Assembly: GCA_964609375.1 (NCBI GenBank)
Contig: CAZSSA010000083.1
Span: 1 to 10,203 of the forward strand
DNA: 10,203 bases
Direction of reading: 5' to 3'
Origin: CAZDUS01 sp964609375
GTDB taxonomy: Bacteria; Verrucomicrobiota; Kiritimatiellia; CAIKKV01; CAITUY01
The notes beneath the pieces were generated by a model. It did not search any database and was not told the origin of the DNA. It saw nothing but the letters and a program-made list of their open reading frames with translations. This document shows, piece after piece, positions 1 through 6,050 of the stretch (within the stretch, counting starts at the first letter, position 1; the number at the start of each line of letters is the position of its first letter). The position numbers were made by a program, and so were the translations under genes.

Positions 1-115
1 CCCGGTTCGACAGCAAAAAGATAAGGCTGCCGCCCCCGCCGCAGAAGCCCCCGCCACAGAAGCCCCCGCCGCCGAAGTGGCGGAAGCCAAACCGGAAACA
101 ACCACCGAAGCCTGA
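1..115 (+). CDS. rpsB: 30S ribosomal protein S2, C-terminal tail (partial)
   Basis: This is the 3' end of an open frame that enters from the left edge (codons in phase from base 2) and stops at TGA 113-115. The 37 visible residues are a charged, low-complexity Ala/Glu/Pro tail with two copies of a 15-bp unit encoding [A/T]EAPA (41-70). No folded domain is visible. The assignment to ribosomal protein S2 rests on position: rpsB lies directly upstream of tsf in most bacteria, and S2 proteins of several phyla end in a disordered Ala/Glu-rich extension like this one. S2 is a small-subunit protein that helps dock S1. The spacing to tsf is 68 bp. The call is inferred from synteny plus tail composition, since the diagnostic S2 core is outside the window. 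Confidence 0.72.
   Translation, partial: PVRQQKDKAAAPAAEAPATEAPAAEVAEAKPETTTEA
41..70 (+). repeat. Tandem 15-bp repeat in the rpsB tail
   Basis: Two adjacent 15-bp copies (41-55 and 56-70) differ only at the first base of the unit, which changes an Ala codon to a Thr codon. They encode [A/T]EAPA. The repeat probably arose by slippage in a disordered tail and may vary in length between strains. Confidence 0.6.
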
Positions 116-127
116 ACAAGATCAGCG

Positions 128-156
128 GGGCCGGAGGGAAAAACATCCACCGGCCC
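128..156 (+). promoter_or_regulatory. Hairpin in the rpsB-tsf spacer
   Basis: A perfect 7-bp GC stem (GGGCCGG at 128-134 with CCGGCCC at 150-156) encloses a 15-nt A-rich loop. It lies between the rpsB stop and the tsf ribosome binding site. No U-tract follows, so it is not an intrinsic terminator. It could tune the rpsB:tsf ratio or protect the transcript. Its role is inferred; only the inverted repeat is seen. Confidence 0.35.
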
Positions 157-183
157 GTCATCAATCCAGAGGAGAGAATATCA

Positions 184-1020
184 ATGGCAGCAATTACCGC
201 AGCAATGGTCCAGGAATTACGCGAAGCCACCAATGTGGGCATGATGGAATGCAAACGCGCCCTCGTGGAGGCCAATGGCGACAAGGAAGCCGCCGTCCGG
301 CTGCTTCGTGAACGGGGCGTCGCTATCGCCGCCAAGAAGGCATCCCGAGCCGCCAATCAGGGCCTCATCGTCGCCGCGAATAAAAGCGGCACCGTCGGCA
401 CCCTGATTGAAGTCAACTGCGAAACCGACTTCGTGGCCAAAAACGAAGGATTCCAGCAGTTTGTCAAGGGCCTCGCCGACAAGGCGCTGGCCATGGAAGA
501 CAACACCATCACCGCCAACACCAAGGACGTCATGGCGGCCAAGGTCGCGGAAATCGGCGAAAACCTGATTGCCAAGCGCAACATTCGCTTCACCCTTAAG
601 GGCCCCGGCCTGGTGGCAACCTACATCCACCTGAATGGGAAACTCGGCGTGATGATCGAGCTTGGCGCCGGCAAGGAGACCACCGCCAGCAGCCCCGTCA
701 TGCAGGAGGTCGCCAAGGATCTGACGCTTCACATCGCCGCCTGCGCACCGAAGTATCTCGTGCGCACCGACGTTCCCGCCGACGTCCTGGCCGCTGAACG
801 CGACATCTACGCCAAGCAGGTCACGGGCAAGCCGGCAAACATCGTTGAAAAAATCGTCGACGGCAAGATTGGCAAATTCTTCTCGCAGATATGCCTGGTG
901 GAGCAGGGATTCGTCAAGGACCCTGATGTCTCCGTTACACAGTTGCTCGAAACCAAGAGCAAGGAAATCGGCGACACACTGACCATCCGGCGTTTTGTTC
1001 GTTGGCAGTTGGGCGAATAA
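184..1020 (+). CDS. tsf: Translation elongation factor Ts
   Basis: EF-Ts is the cytoplasmic guanine-nucleotide exchange factor that releases GDP from EF-Tu. The 278-residue product is close to the usual bacterial length (about 280). The N-terminal UBA-like helical module is evident in residues 1-55, with the family patterns VQELREATNVGMMECKRAL and EANGDKEAA. The signature TDFVAKN, which contacts EF-Tu, is at residues 81-87. The core dimerisation region has the pattern GVMIELGAGKET, and the protein ends in the typical FVRWQLGE. The ATG at 184 is preceded by AGGAG (170-174) at good spacing. It follows rpsB as expected and is closed by a strong terminator just after its TAA. In many bacteria pyrH and frr come next; here an unrelated repeat protein does. 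Every key region is intact. Confidence 0.98.
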   Translation: MAAITAAMVQELREATNVGMMECKRALVEANGDKEAAVRLLRERGVAIAAKKASRAANQGLIVAANKSGTVGTLIEVNCETDFVAKNEGFQQFVKGLADKALAMEDNTITANTKDVMAAKVAEIGENLIAKRNIRFTLKGPGLVATYIHLNGKLGVMIELGAGKETTASSPVMQEVAKDLTLHIAACAPKYLVRTDVPADVLAAERDIYAKQVTGKPANIVEKIVDGKIGKFFSQICLVEQGFVKDPDVSVTQLLETKSKEIGDTLTIRRFVRWQLGE

Positions 1021-1042
1021 CCACGCCCTCATATCGGTCAAC

Positions 1043-1072
1043 AACGGACAGGGAACCCCTGTCCGTTTTTTT
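1043..1072 (+). terminator. Rho-independent terminator of rpsB-tsf
   Basis: A perfect 10-bp stem (ACGGACAGGG 1044-1053, CCCTGTCCGT 1057-1066) with a 3-nt AAC loop is followed by seven consecutive T (1066-1072). One further A-T pair can extend the stem. It starts 23 bp after the tsf stop and ends the translation-factor operon before the promoter of the next gene. Confidence 0.93.
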
Positions 1073-1129
1073 GCGCCTTTTTCCGTCTGGCGCCAATGGC
1101 CCGTCAAGCGTCTGTGCCCCCTATTCAAA

Positions 1130-1158
1130 TTGCCAGCGGCCCACACACCCGTTATGGT
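1130..1158 (+). promoter_or_regulatory. Candidate sigma70 promoter of the repeat-protein gene
   Basis: A -35-like TTGCCA (1130-1135, 5 of 6 to consensus) and a -10-like TATGGT (1153-1158, 4 of 6) are separated by exactly 17 bp, downstream of the tsf terminator. The first-copy ATG (1182) is 23 nt beyond the -10 box, giving a very short leader that still holds GAGGAGA. The -35 box lies just outside the 55-bp duplicated flank, so only the copy left of the gap has the whole promoter. This fits the gap being false and this promoter driving the gene directly. Confidence 0.5.
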
Positions 1159-1193
1159 ACCCCGGTCACAGAGGAGATCATATGAAGCCGTTA
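1139..1193 (+). repeat. Left copy of the 55-bp duplicated contig end
   Basis: These 55 bases are identical to 1294-1348 on the other side of the N run. They contain the -10 box, the Shine-Dalgarno GAGGAGA, and the ATG (1182) plus first codons (MKPL) of the repeat-protein gene. An exact match touching both gap edges is typical of two overlapping contigs that a scaffolder failed to merge. Confidence 0.9.
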
Positions 1194-1293
1194 NNNNNNN
1201 NNNNNNNNNNNNNNNNNNNNNNNNNNNNNNNNNNNNNNNNNNNNNNNNNNNNNNNNNNNNNNNNNNNNNNNNNNNNNNNNNNNNNNNNNNNNN
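1194..1293. other. Assembly gap, 100 N, probably spurious
   Basis: Exactly 100 N, a conventional placeholder length. Because the same 55 bases abut both edges, the true sequence most likely has no gap: collapsing one copy plus the Ns would remove 155 bp. Apart from the terminator, promoter and duplicated flank described separately, the stretch 1021-1336 shows no gene. Confidence 0.85.
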
Positions 1294-1348
1294 GCCCACA
1301 CACCCGTTATGGTACCCCGGTCACAGAGGAGATCATATGAAGCCGTTA
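1294..1348 (+). repeat. Right copy of the 55-bp duplicated contig end
   Basis: Identical to 1139-1193. Unlike the left copy it runs on into the repeat-protein coding sequence after the shared codons. It carries the ribosome binding site (AGGAGA 1327-1332) and the ATG (1337) used for the gene call. Confidence 0.9.
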
Positions 1349-3736
1349 CCGACGTGGGTCACCATCACCGGAGTTGCCGTTCTCTCCATCATCGCGGCAA
1401 TGCAATATCGCACCAACCACCGGCTGTTGGCTGAAATCGAAAGTCTTCGGCAAAACGAGACTTCAGCGGCGCCCCTTCAAGAGGACGCCCCCTCCGTACA
1501 AACCTCATCGATCCCCCGCACCGCTCCGGCACAGGCACCCCGCCCATCACCCAATCCCACCGTCAACAAGGCCAGACCGGCGGAGAAGGGGCGTCCATTC
1601 TCCGAAATCGCCCAGCAGATCCGCGAATTATCCGCTATGCCCCACTCCATCCAAATAAGGAACTGGGCCAAGTTTATTCTCGATGTCCGCCCGGAAGATA
1701 TTCCCCGCGTCATGGCGTTGATCGAGGCAATACCCAACCGGTCCATCCGGGATACGGCCCGTTACCAGTTGCTGAATCGCTGGGCGGAAAATGACCCCAG
1801 GGCGGCCATCGCCTATGCGTCCGCCCTTAAGGGGAAACACACCCGTGATGGATCCATTTCCACCGTCGTCGGAACATGGAGCCTCACCGACCCCGTCGCC
1901 GCCGAAGCATGGGTCCATACACTGCCTGCAGGGTTGTTCCGCGATCAGGTTATGAATTCACTGATCAGGGGAGTGTCTGAGAAAAATCCAGTAACGGCGT
2001 TTACCCTTTATCAGAAGAACGGGAAACCTGATCAGTATGGGGGCGTTCTCTATCCAATTTTTCAAGCCTGGGGCCGGACAGACCCGGCAACCGCCATCGC
2101 CAACCTCAGCGAATTGACGGGCCAACAACGCAATCAGGCCATACAGGCTATCGGGCAGGCATGGGGCGAAAAGGATCCGCAAGCCGCGCTCGCCTGGGCC
2201 GTCTCGCTGCCAACCAGTCAGCAAAAAAACAACATCATGACCTCCATCGTTTCCCAATGGGGCGAGACAGATCCCGGTCAAGCCGCTTCCTATGCCGCCA
2301 GCCTGCCTGCCGGAACCCTGCGCAGTAACGCGATCCGCGCCATCGCCGCCAACTGGGGCGGAAACGACCTGAATGCCGCGCTCGCCTGGGCAAAAGAGCT
2401 GCCGGACGAGACCAGCAGGGATATCGCCATCGGCCAACTCTGTACCTCATGGACCGAGACCGACCCCAAAGCCGCCCTTGCCTATGTGCAAGCCCTTCAT
2501 ACAGGCGAAAAACGAACCCAGATGCTGGGTCAGATTCTGGGCCAATGGGCACAACAGGACGCCAAAGCCGCCCTCGGGTTCCTGCAAACCATCCCCGCCG
2601 ACAGTGACCGGAATAACGCCATTCAATCCATCGTCCAGCAACTGTCATGGCGGGATCCGAAAATGGCCATGGCCTTCGCTGCTTCACTTCCCCCCGGCCC
2701 GCTCCAGGTCAAGGCCATCGGCCCCTTGATCAACAGCCTTGCCAACAACGATCCCGCCGCCGCGCTGGAGCTGTACGCCTCCCTGCCGGAAGGCTCCGCC
2801 AAACGTAACACCTTGCAAAGCCTTGCCTGGCCCCTTGGACAATCTGATCCGGAAACCGCCGCCTCCCTGCTCGATTCCCTGCCTCCAGGGCGGGCCCGTT
2901 CAAATTTCATCGGCACCCTGGCCAACCTATGGGCCAATACCGATGTCACCCGCGCCGTGGAGTGGGCCCGGCAACTCCCGGACGAAAAATCCTCTCAAGA
3001 CGCGCTCTCCCGGATCCTTCCTGAATGGGCAAAAAATGATTCCCAGGGCGCCCTGGCCTACGCTCAGACGCTGCAAGCAGGTAAAAGTCAAAACGATATC
3101 TTCAATAATATCGCTGCTTCCATGGCGACAACCGACCCCAAGGCCGCCATCGCCTATGCCAACCAGATGCCCGAGGGCGAAACCCGCAGCGCCTTCGTCG
3201 AGGGCATTGCCAGATCCATGGCAAGAACCGCCCCGGAAGATGCCGCCAATTTCATTGCCTCACAACCCTCTGGCCCCGCCCAGGATCGCGCGGCTCAAAC
3301 CATTGTGTCTGCATGGGCCAACTCCGATCCACAGGCCGCCGCCAACTGGGTCGGGGCTTTCCAAAAGGGAAATACGCGTAACAATGCCCTTCAAACAATC
3401 ACAACCAGTTGGGCGAGTATTGACCCTGCCAAGGCCGGCCAGTGGCTGGCAACCTTGTCGTCCGATGAACACTACGAACGATTGGTTCAGTCGTATATCA
3501 GCAGTACCTCCTATGAATATCCGGAAATGGCCGCCTCCTGGACGGAATCCATCACCAACGCCACCCAGCGCATCAATTCCCTTGAAAACGTCGGCCGCGC
3601 CTGGCTTCAGGTTGACCGGACCGCCGCGGAAAAATGGCTAAACCAGACATCGTTACCGGAGGACAAAAAACAGCGCCTCCTGAAAGCCGACTCTGGAAGA
3701 ACAACCTCCAGCAGATATGAATTTCACAGCTATTGA
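1337..3736 (+). CDS. Membrane-anchored helical-repeat protein (about 20 W-DP-AA repeats)
   Basis: A 799-residue protein of unknown function. Residues about 6-23 form one hydrophobic helix, probably an uncleaved signal anchor. A short charged segment and a Pro/Ala/Thr-rich linker (about 45-85) follow. From about residue 149 to the end I count 20 tandem units of about 32 residues with the consensus [A/S]W..[N/T]DP.AA..W...LP.G..R..A...I; a degenerate unit precedes them near residue 110. The pattern fits paired helices building a TPR/HEAT-like solenoid, a protein-binding scaffold on the outer face of the inner membrane. Similar DP-AA repeat proteins of unknown role are common in Verrucomicrobiota. 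ATG 1337 is chosen because GAGGAGA sits at proper spacing and the hydrophobic anchor follows at once; the frame stays open further upstream only through the gap. The last 20 nt overlap the exonuclease gene. No catalytic motif is seen, and a scaffold role is inferred. Confidence 0.85.
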   Translation: MKPLPTWVTITGVAVLSIIAAMQYRTNHRLLAEIESLRQNETSAAPLQEDAPSVQTSSIPRTAPAQAPRPSPNPTVNKARPAEKGRPFSEIAQQIRELSAMPHSIQIRNWAKFILDVRPEDIPRVMALIEAIPNRSIRDTARYQLLNRWAENDPRAAIAYASALKGKHTRDGSISTVVGTWSLTDPVAAEAWVHTLPAGLFRDQVMNSLIRGVSEKNPVTAFTLYQKNGKPDQYGGVLYPIFQAWGRTDPATAIANLSELTGQQRNQAIQAIGQAWGEKDPQAALAWAVSLPTSQQKNNIMTSIVSQWGETDPGQAASYAASLPAGTLRSNAIRAIAANWGGNDLNAALAWAKELPDETSRDIAIGQLCTSWTETDPKAALAYVQALHTGEKRTQMLGQILGQWAQQDAKAALGFLQTIPADSDRNNAIQSIVQQLSWRDPKMAMAFAASLPPGPLQVKAIGPLINSLANNDPAAALELYASLPEGSAKRNTLQSLAWPLGQSDPETAASLLDSLPPGRARSNFIGTLANLWANTDVTRAVEWARQLPDEKSSQDALSRILPEWAKNDSQGALAYAQTLQAGKSQNDIFNNIAASMATTDPKAAIAYANQMPEGETRSAFVEGIARSMARTAPEDAANFIASQPSGPAQDRAAQTIVSAWANSDPQAAANWVGAFQKGNTRNNALQTITTSWASIDPAKAGQWLATLSSDEHYERLVQSYISSTSYEYPEMAASWTESITNATQRINSLENVGRAWLQVDRTAAEKWLNQTSLPEDKKQRLLKADSGRTTSSRYEFHSY

Positions 3737-4364
3737 TTTTGAAACCGCCAACGCCGACCGGGGATCCGTCTGCGCCGTGGGATGGGTAAAGGTTGAAGAC
3801 GGTCACATTGTGGACCGCCATCATCAACTGATCCGGCCCACCCCCTGCTACTTCGATCCGTTCAATGTCTCCATCCACGGCATCTCCGCATCCGACGTCG
3901 CCACCGCGCCGACCTTCCAACAGTTCTGGACCAGCCTCTGGGCTCAGGTCTCCGGCCCGCTCGTCGCTCACAATGCAGCGTTTGATATGAGCGTCATCCG
4001 GCGCGCCCTGGATCAATCAAGACTTCCCTATCCGACAACGGACTACTTCTGCACCAAGGTCATCGCGAAACTGGCATGGCCCCGGCACCCAACCTATGCC
4101 CTCGACCACATCGCCCGCTCTCTTGGAATTTCGTTCCGCCATCACAATGCCGAGGAAGACGCTCATGCCTGCGCATTGGTTGCCATCGCCGCCTGCAACC
4201 AGCTCGAGGTCCCCTCGCTCTATGAATTAAAGAACGCCTGCGGTCTAAGGGTCGGTCAAATGTTCAACGCCGGCCATCGCCCTTGTGGCGGGCCCAGGAA
4301 AACCCGTCCCCGTTGCCCCCCGGGAACCTCGCCACCCTATGGGCGTAGACCCGGCGCCACATAA
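3717..4364 (+). CDS. DnaQ-like DEDDh 3'-5' exonuclease
   Basis: A 215-residue member of the RNase T/DNA polymerase III epsilon superfamily, which removes nucleotides from 3' ends using two metal ions. All five catalytic residues of the DEDDh subtype are visible: D7 and E9 in AIDFETA (Exo I), D90 in HNAAFD (Exo II), and H143 and D148 in HNAEEDA (Exo III). The domain fills residues 1-165. The GLRVGQMF segment near 176-183 resembles the stretch after the nuclease domain in stand-alone homologues. The last 30 residues are Pro/Arg/Gly-rich and look disordered. No polymerase, BRCT or helicase domain is attached, so a repair or RNA-processing nuclease is as likely as a replicative proofreader. The ATG lies 20 nt inside the repeat-protein gene with no nearby Shine-Dalgarno, which suggests translational coupling. 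The substrate cannot be deduced. Confidence 0.9.
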   Translation: MNFTAIDFETANADRGSVCAVGWVKVEDGHIVDRHHQLIRPTPCYFDPFNVSIHGISASDVATAPTFQQFWTSLWAQVSGPLVAHNAAFDMSVIRRALDQSRLPYPTTDYFCTKVIAKLAWPRHPTYALDHIARSLGISFRHHNAEEDAHACALVAIAACNQLEVPSLYELKNACGLRVGQMFNAGHRPCGGPRKTRPRCPPGTSPPYGRRPGAT

Positions 4365-4385
4365 GCCTGGATGCGCAGGGTAACA

Positions 4386-4403
4386 GCCCGTGGCCCCATG
4401 GGC
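4386..4403 (+). promoter_or_regulatory. GC-rich hairpin after the exonuclease gene
   Basis: An inverted repeat (GCCCGTG with CATGGGC, 7 pairs including one G-T, 4-nt loop) begins 22 bp after the exonuclease stop. No T-run follows, so it is at best a factor-dependent end or an mRNA-stabilising hairpin. The rest of the 138-bp spacer holds only the weak promoter and the ribosome binding site of the next gene. Confidence 0.25.
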
Positions 4404-4444
4404 GTGTCCATACCACCCCCTCATCCGCAATCCGCATTCTCCTC

Positions 4445-4473
4445 TTGCCTGTCCGCGCCAAAATCATTACCTT
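4445..4473 (+). promoter_or_regulatory. Weak candidate promoter for the exported protein
   Basis: TTGCCT (4445-4450, 4 of 6 to the -35 consensus) and TACCTT (4468-4473, 3 of 6 to -10) are spaced by 17 bp, about 30 nt upstream of the ATG at 4503. The match is poor, and read-through from the upstream pair is equally possible. Confidence 0.22.
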
Positions 4474-4502
4474 CGCTCTACGAAAACGCGGAGAACCACA
4501 AT

Positions 4503-5390
4503 ATGAAACGATGTCTCTTAACCGGCCTTGTCCTCATCGCCACACTATTATCCGTCCAAACAACCCTCGCCCAGAACCAGGCCCCGGTTATCGACCATTC
4601 CGCCATCAAAGTCGCCGTCCGCGGTCAAAACATCCTATTCCGCGCCAAAGTGATCGATGACGCCAAGGCGATCGATTCCGTCACCCTGTTCTACGCTGTC
4701 TCCCGCGACGCCGCTCCTTACAAAGTGGCCATGACTCCTGCCGGGGCCGGCATCTACATGGGAACCGTCTCGGCCGATCTCACGGCCGGACTGCAACAAC
4801 TCCTTTACTACATCGAAGCCAAGGACTCCCTTGGCGCCACCGCCGAAACCCCTTGGTATCCCGTGGAAATCAAAAGCGGTGTTCCTTCTGCCACATCAAC
4901 GCCATCAGCAAAAAACGCCTCTCCCCCTGAAAAGGAATCCTCATGGAAAAAACCAGCCCTGATCGCCGGGGGTGCACTGGCGGCTGGTGGCGCGGCATTA
5001 GCCATCATGGGAGGCGGGGGCGGAAGCGGCGGAGATAGCGGCGGGAATGGAACCTCCACCAATACCGCTGGAACCTACTCCGGGACGGCCTCGGTCTATT
5101 TCCAGCCTCCAGAAGGCGCCCTCTCCAGTTCCACCTACCCCATCACCATCACCATCAGCAGCAAAGGCCTGGTTAGCACCGATACACTGTACGAAGGCGT
5201 TCATCTGGAAGGCCAACTCTCCGGTTCCAGTTTCGAGCTCAAAGCCCCCGTCAATCAGCCGGATCGCAGTGGCGAAATCAAGTTCATCGGCATGGTGAAC
5301 AACAACAGGATCGCCGGGAGCGTCGAGGGTTCCGCCACCACAACCGGCGGAAACGGCACCTATTCAGGATCGTTCAGCGCCGCCAAGTAA
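4503..5390 (+). CDS. Exported two-domain protein with internal glycine-rich helix
   Basis: A 295-residue protein that I cannot name. Residues 1-23 form a signal peptide (basic MKR, hydrophobic core, TLA|Q cleavage). Residues about 26-124 look like an all-beta Ig/fibronectin-like domain containing the phrase LLYYIEAKDSLGATAE, which resembles Ig-like modules in bacterial surface proteins. A Ser/Pro/Lys-rich linker (125-148) follows, then a hydrophobic Ala/Gly helix (about 151-169) preceded by WKK and ending in a Gly/Ser-rich hinge (170-186). Residues 189-295 form a second beta-rich domain, opening TYSGTASVYF and closing GTYSGSFSAAK, in the style of repetitive beta-sandwich or barrel modules. 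ATG 4503 is preferred over an upstream in-frame ATG at 4371 because GGAGA (4490-4494) and the signal peptide follow it. Its 3' end overlaps the opposite-strand exosortase gene by 31 bp. The function is unknown; it is envelope-located by inference. Confidence 0.82.
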   Translation: MKRCLLTGLVLIATLLSVQTTLAQNQAPVIDHSAIKVAVRGQNILFRAKVIDDAKAIDSVTLFYAVSRDAAPYKVAMTPAGAGIYMGTVSADLTAGLQQLLYYIEAKDSLGATAETPWYPVEIKSGVPSATSTPSAKNASPPEKESSWKKPALIAGGALAAGGAALAIMGGGGGSGGDSGGNGTSTNTAGTYSGTASVYFQPPEGALSSSTYPITITISSKGLVSTDTLYEGVHLEGQLSGSSFELKAPVNQPDRSGEIKFIGMVNNNRIAGSVEGSATTTGGNGTYSGSFSAAK

Positions 5391-5950
5391 GCAGGACCAC
5401 GGTCGGCCTCGCCGGGTTTTTGCAACGGCATTCTGTCCACTGATCGCCTCCTTGCGACTGCCTTATTCCCGGCATACACCACCATCAGCGCCAATAGATA
5501 AATCAACGTGCCTAACCCTTCGTGAATGGCGTCGTAGTTCATGTCGGATTGCAGCGTCGCCATCACAATAGTCACAATGCGGATAATATTGAACGCCAGC
5601 CCCATCAGCAGGGCAAACCCGATCAACCCGACGGCATACCCCACCGGCACACGCCGGCGAATAATCAGAATGACCGTCAACACCACAGAGGACAGCAGGA
5701 TCCCGAACCCGTTACACTCGGTAGCCACATCAAACAGCCCCGCCCCCTTCTCCACCACCATCCCGACCTGAAACGGAGCATGTCTCACAATCACGTCGGC
5801 ACGAACCCCTGATAACGCCAGCACCCAGGCGGAGGCCTTTGCCGCCACCAGCCGTAACGCCACATCCAACCGGGGAACAAACATTATCATCCCCACCGCC
5901 ACACCAAGGCCGCCAATCGCCGGATAGAACACACGAACCCCCTCCCGTCC
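5360..5950 (-). CDS. Short exosortase/archaeosortase-family protease (5' end in gap)
   Basis: The visible 196 residues match the exosortase/archaeosortase superfamily, integral-membrane cysteine transpeptidases that cut C-terminal sorting signals such as PEP-CTERM. The three catalytic positions are present: Cys79 in ECNGF, Arg124 in NIIRIV and His143 in HEGLG, each at or next to a membrane helix. Hydrophobic segments lie near fragment residues 12-28, 80-98, 103-131 and 145-162. The pattern before Cys79 resembles the N-terminal part of the short (about 170-200 residue) stand-alone exosortases, so probably only a few residues are lost in the gap. The cysteine is followed by Asn-Gly rather than the Ser-Gly usual in EpsH-type enzymes; other CNG-type short exosortases exist, but I cannot assign a subfamily. 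The C-terminal 35 residues are a hydrophilic tail. It reads in frame with the UPF0210 gene only because the N run is open; these are two genes. No sorting-signal substrate is seen here. Confidence 0.85.
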   Translation of the reverse strand, partial: GREGVRVFYPAIGGLGVAVGMIMFVPRLDVALRLVAAKASAWVLALSGVRADVIVRHAPFQVGMVVEKGAGLFDVATECNGFGILLSSVVLTVILIIRRRVPVGYAVGLIGFALLMGLAFNIIRIVTIVMATLQSDMNYDAIHEGLGTLIYLLALMVVYAGNKAVARRRSVDRMPLQKPGEADRGPAYLAALNDPE

Positions 5951-6050
5951 NNNNNNNNNNNNNNNNNNNNNNNNNNNNNNNNNNNNNNNNNNNNNNNNNN
6001 NNNNNNNNNNNNNNNNNNNNNNNNNNNNNNNNNNNNNNNNNNNNNNNNNN
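5951..6050. other. Assembly gap, 100 N, real missing sequence
   Basis: Exactly 100 N, so the true length is unknown. Unlike the first gap, the flanks share no obvious overlap. Family lengths suggest it hides about 33 C-terminal residues of UPF0210, an intergenic junction, and the first codons of the exosortase. It produces an artificial 648-codon frame joining the two genes. Confidence 0.9.

Noticed and set aside
217..1299. Long minus-strand open frame opposite tsf, running through the N run
   Set aside because: It is the antisense of a clear tsf gene and its start lies in the gap. The product resembles no family and no ribosome site is visible.
995..1336. 5' extension of the repeat-protein frame back to 995
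   Set aside because: It overlaps tsf, crosses the terminator and survives only because the N run contains no stop. The ATG at 1337 has a ribosome site and a membrane anchor.
2739..3641. 300-codon plus-strand frame inside the repeat-protein gene
   Set aside because: Proline-rich out-of-phase translation of a regular repeat region. The repeat frame has coherent domains and this one has none.
1337..3736. DNA-level tandem repeat or CRISPR-like array in the repeat-protein gene
   Set aside because: The periodicity is at protein level only (about 32 residues, 96 bp). The DNA of neighbouring units is strongly diverged and there are no spacers.
4245..4467. Two short minus-strand frames over the exonuclease tail and the following spacer
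   Set aside because: They have Arg/Gly-rich shadow composition, no ribosome site and no homology that I recognise.
4371..4502. Upstream in-frame start for the exported protein
   Set aside because: It would put 44 non-conserved-looking residues before a complete signal peptide. The ATG at 4503 has a Shine-Dalgarno at good spacing.
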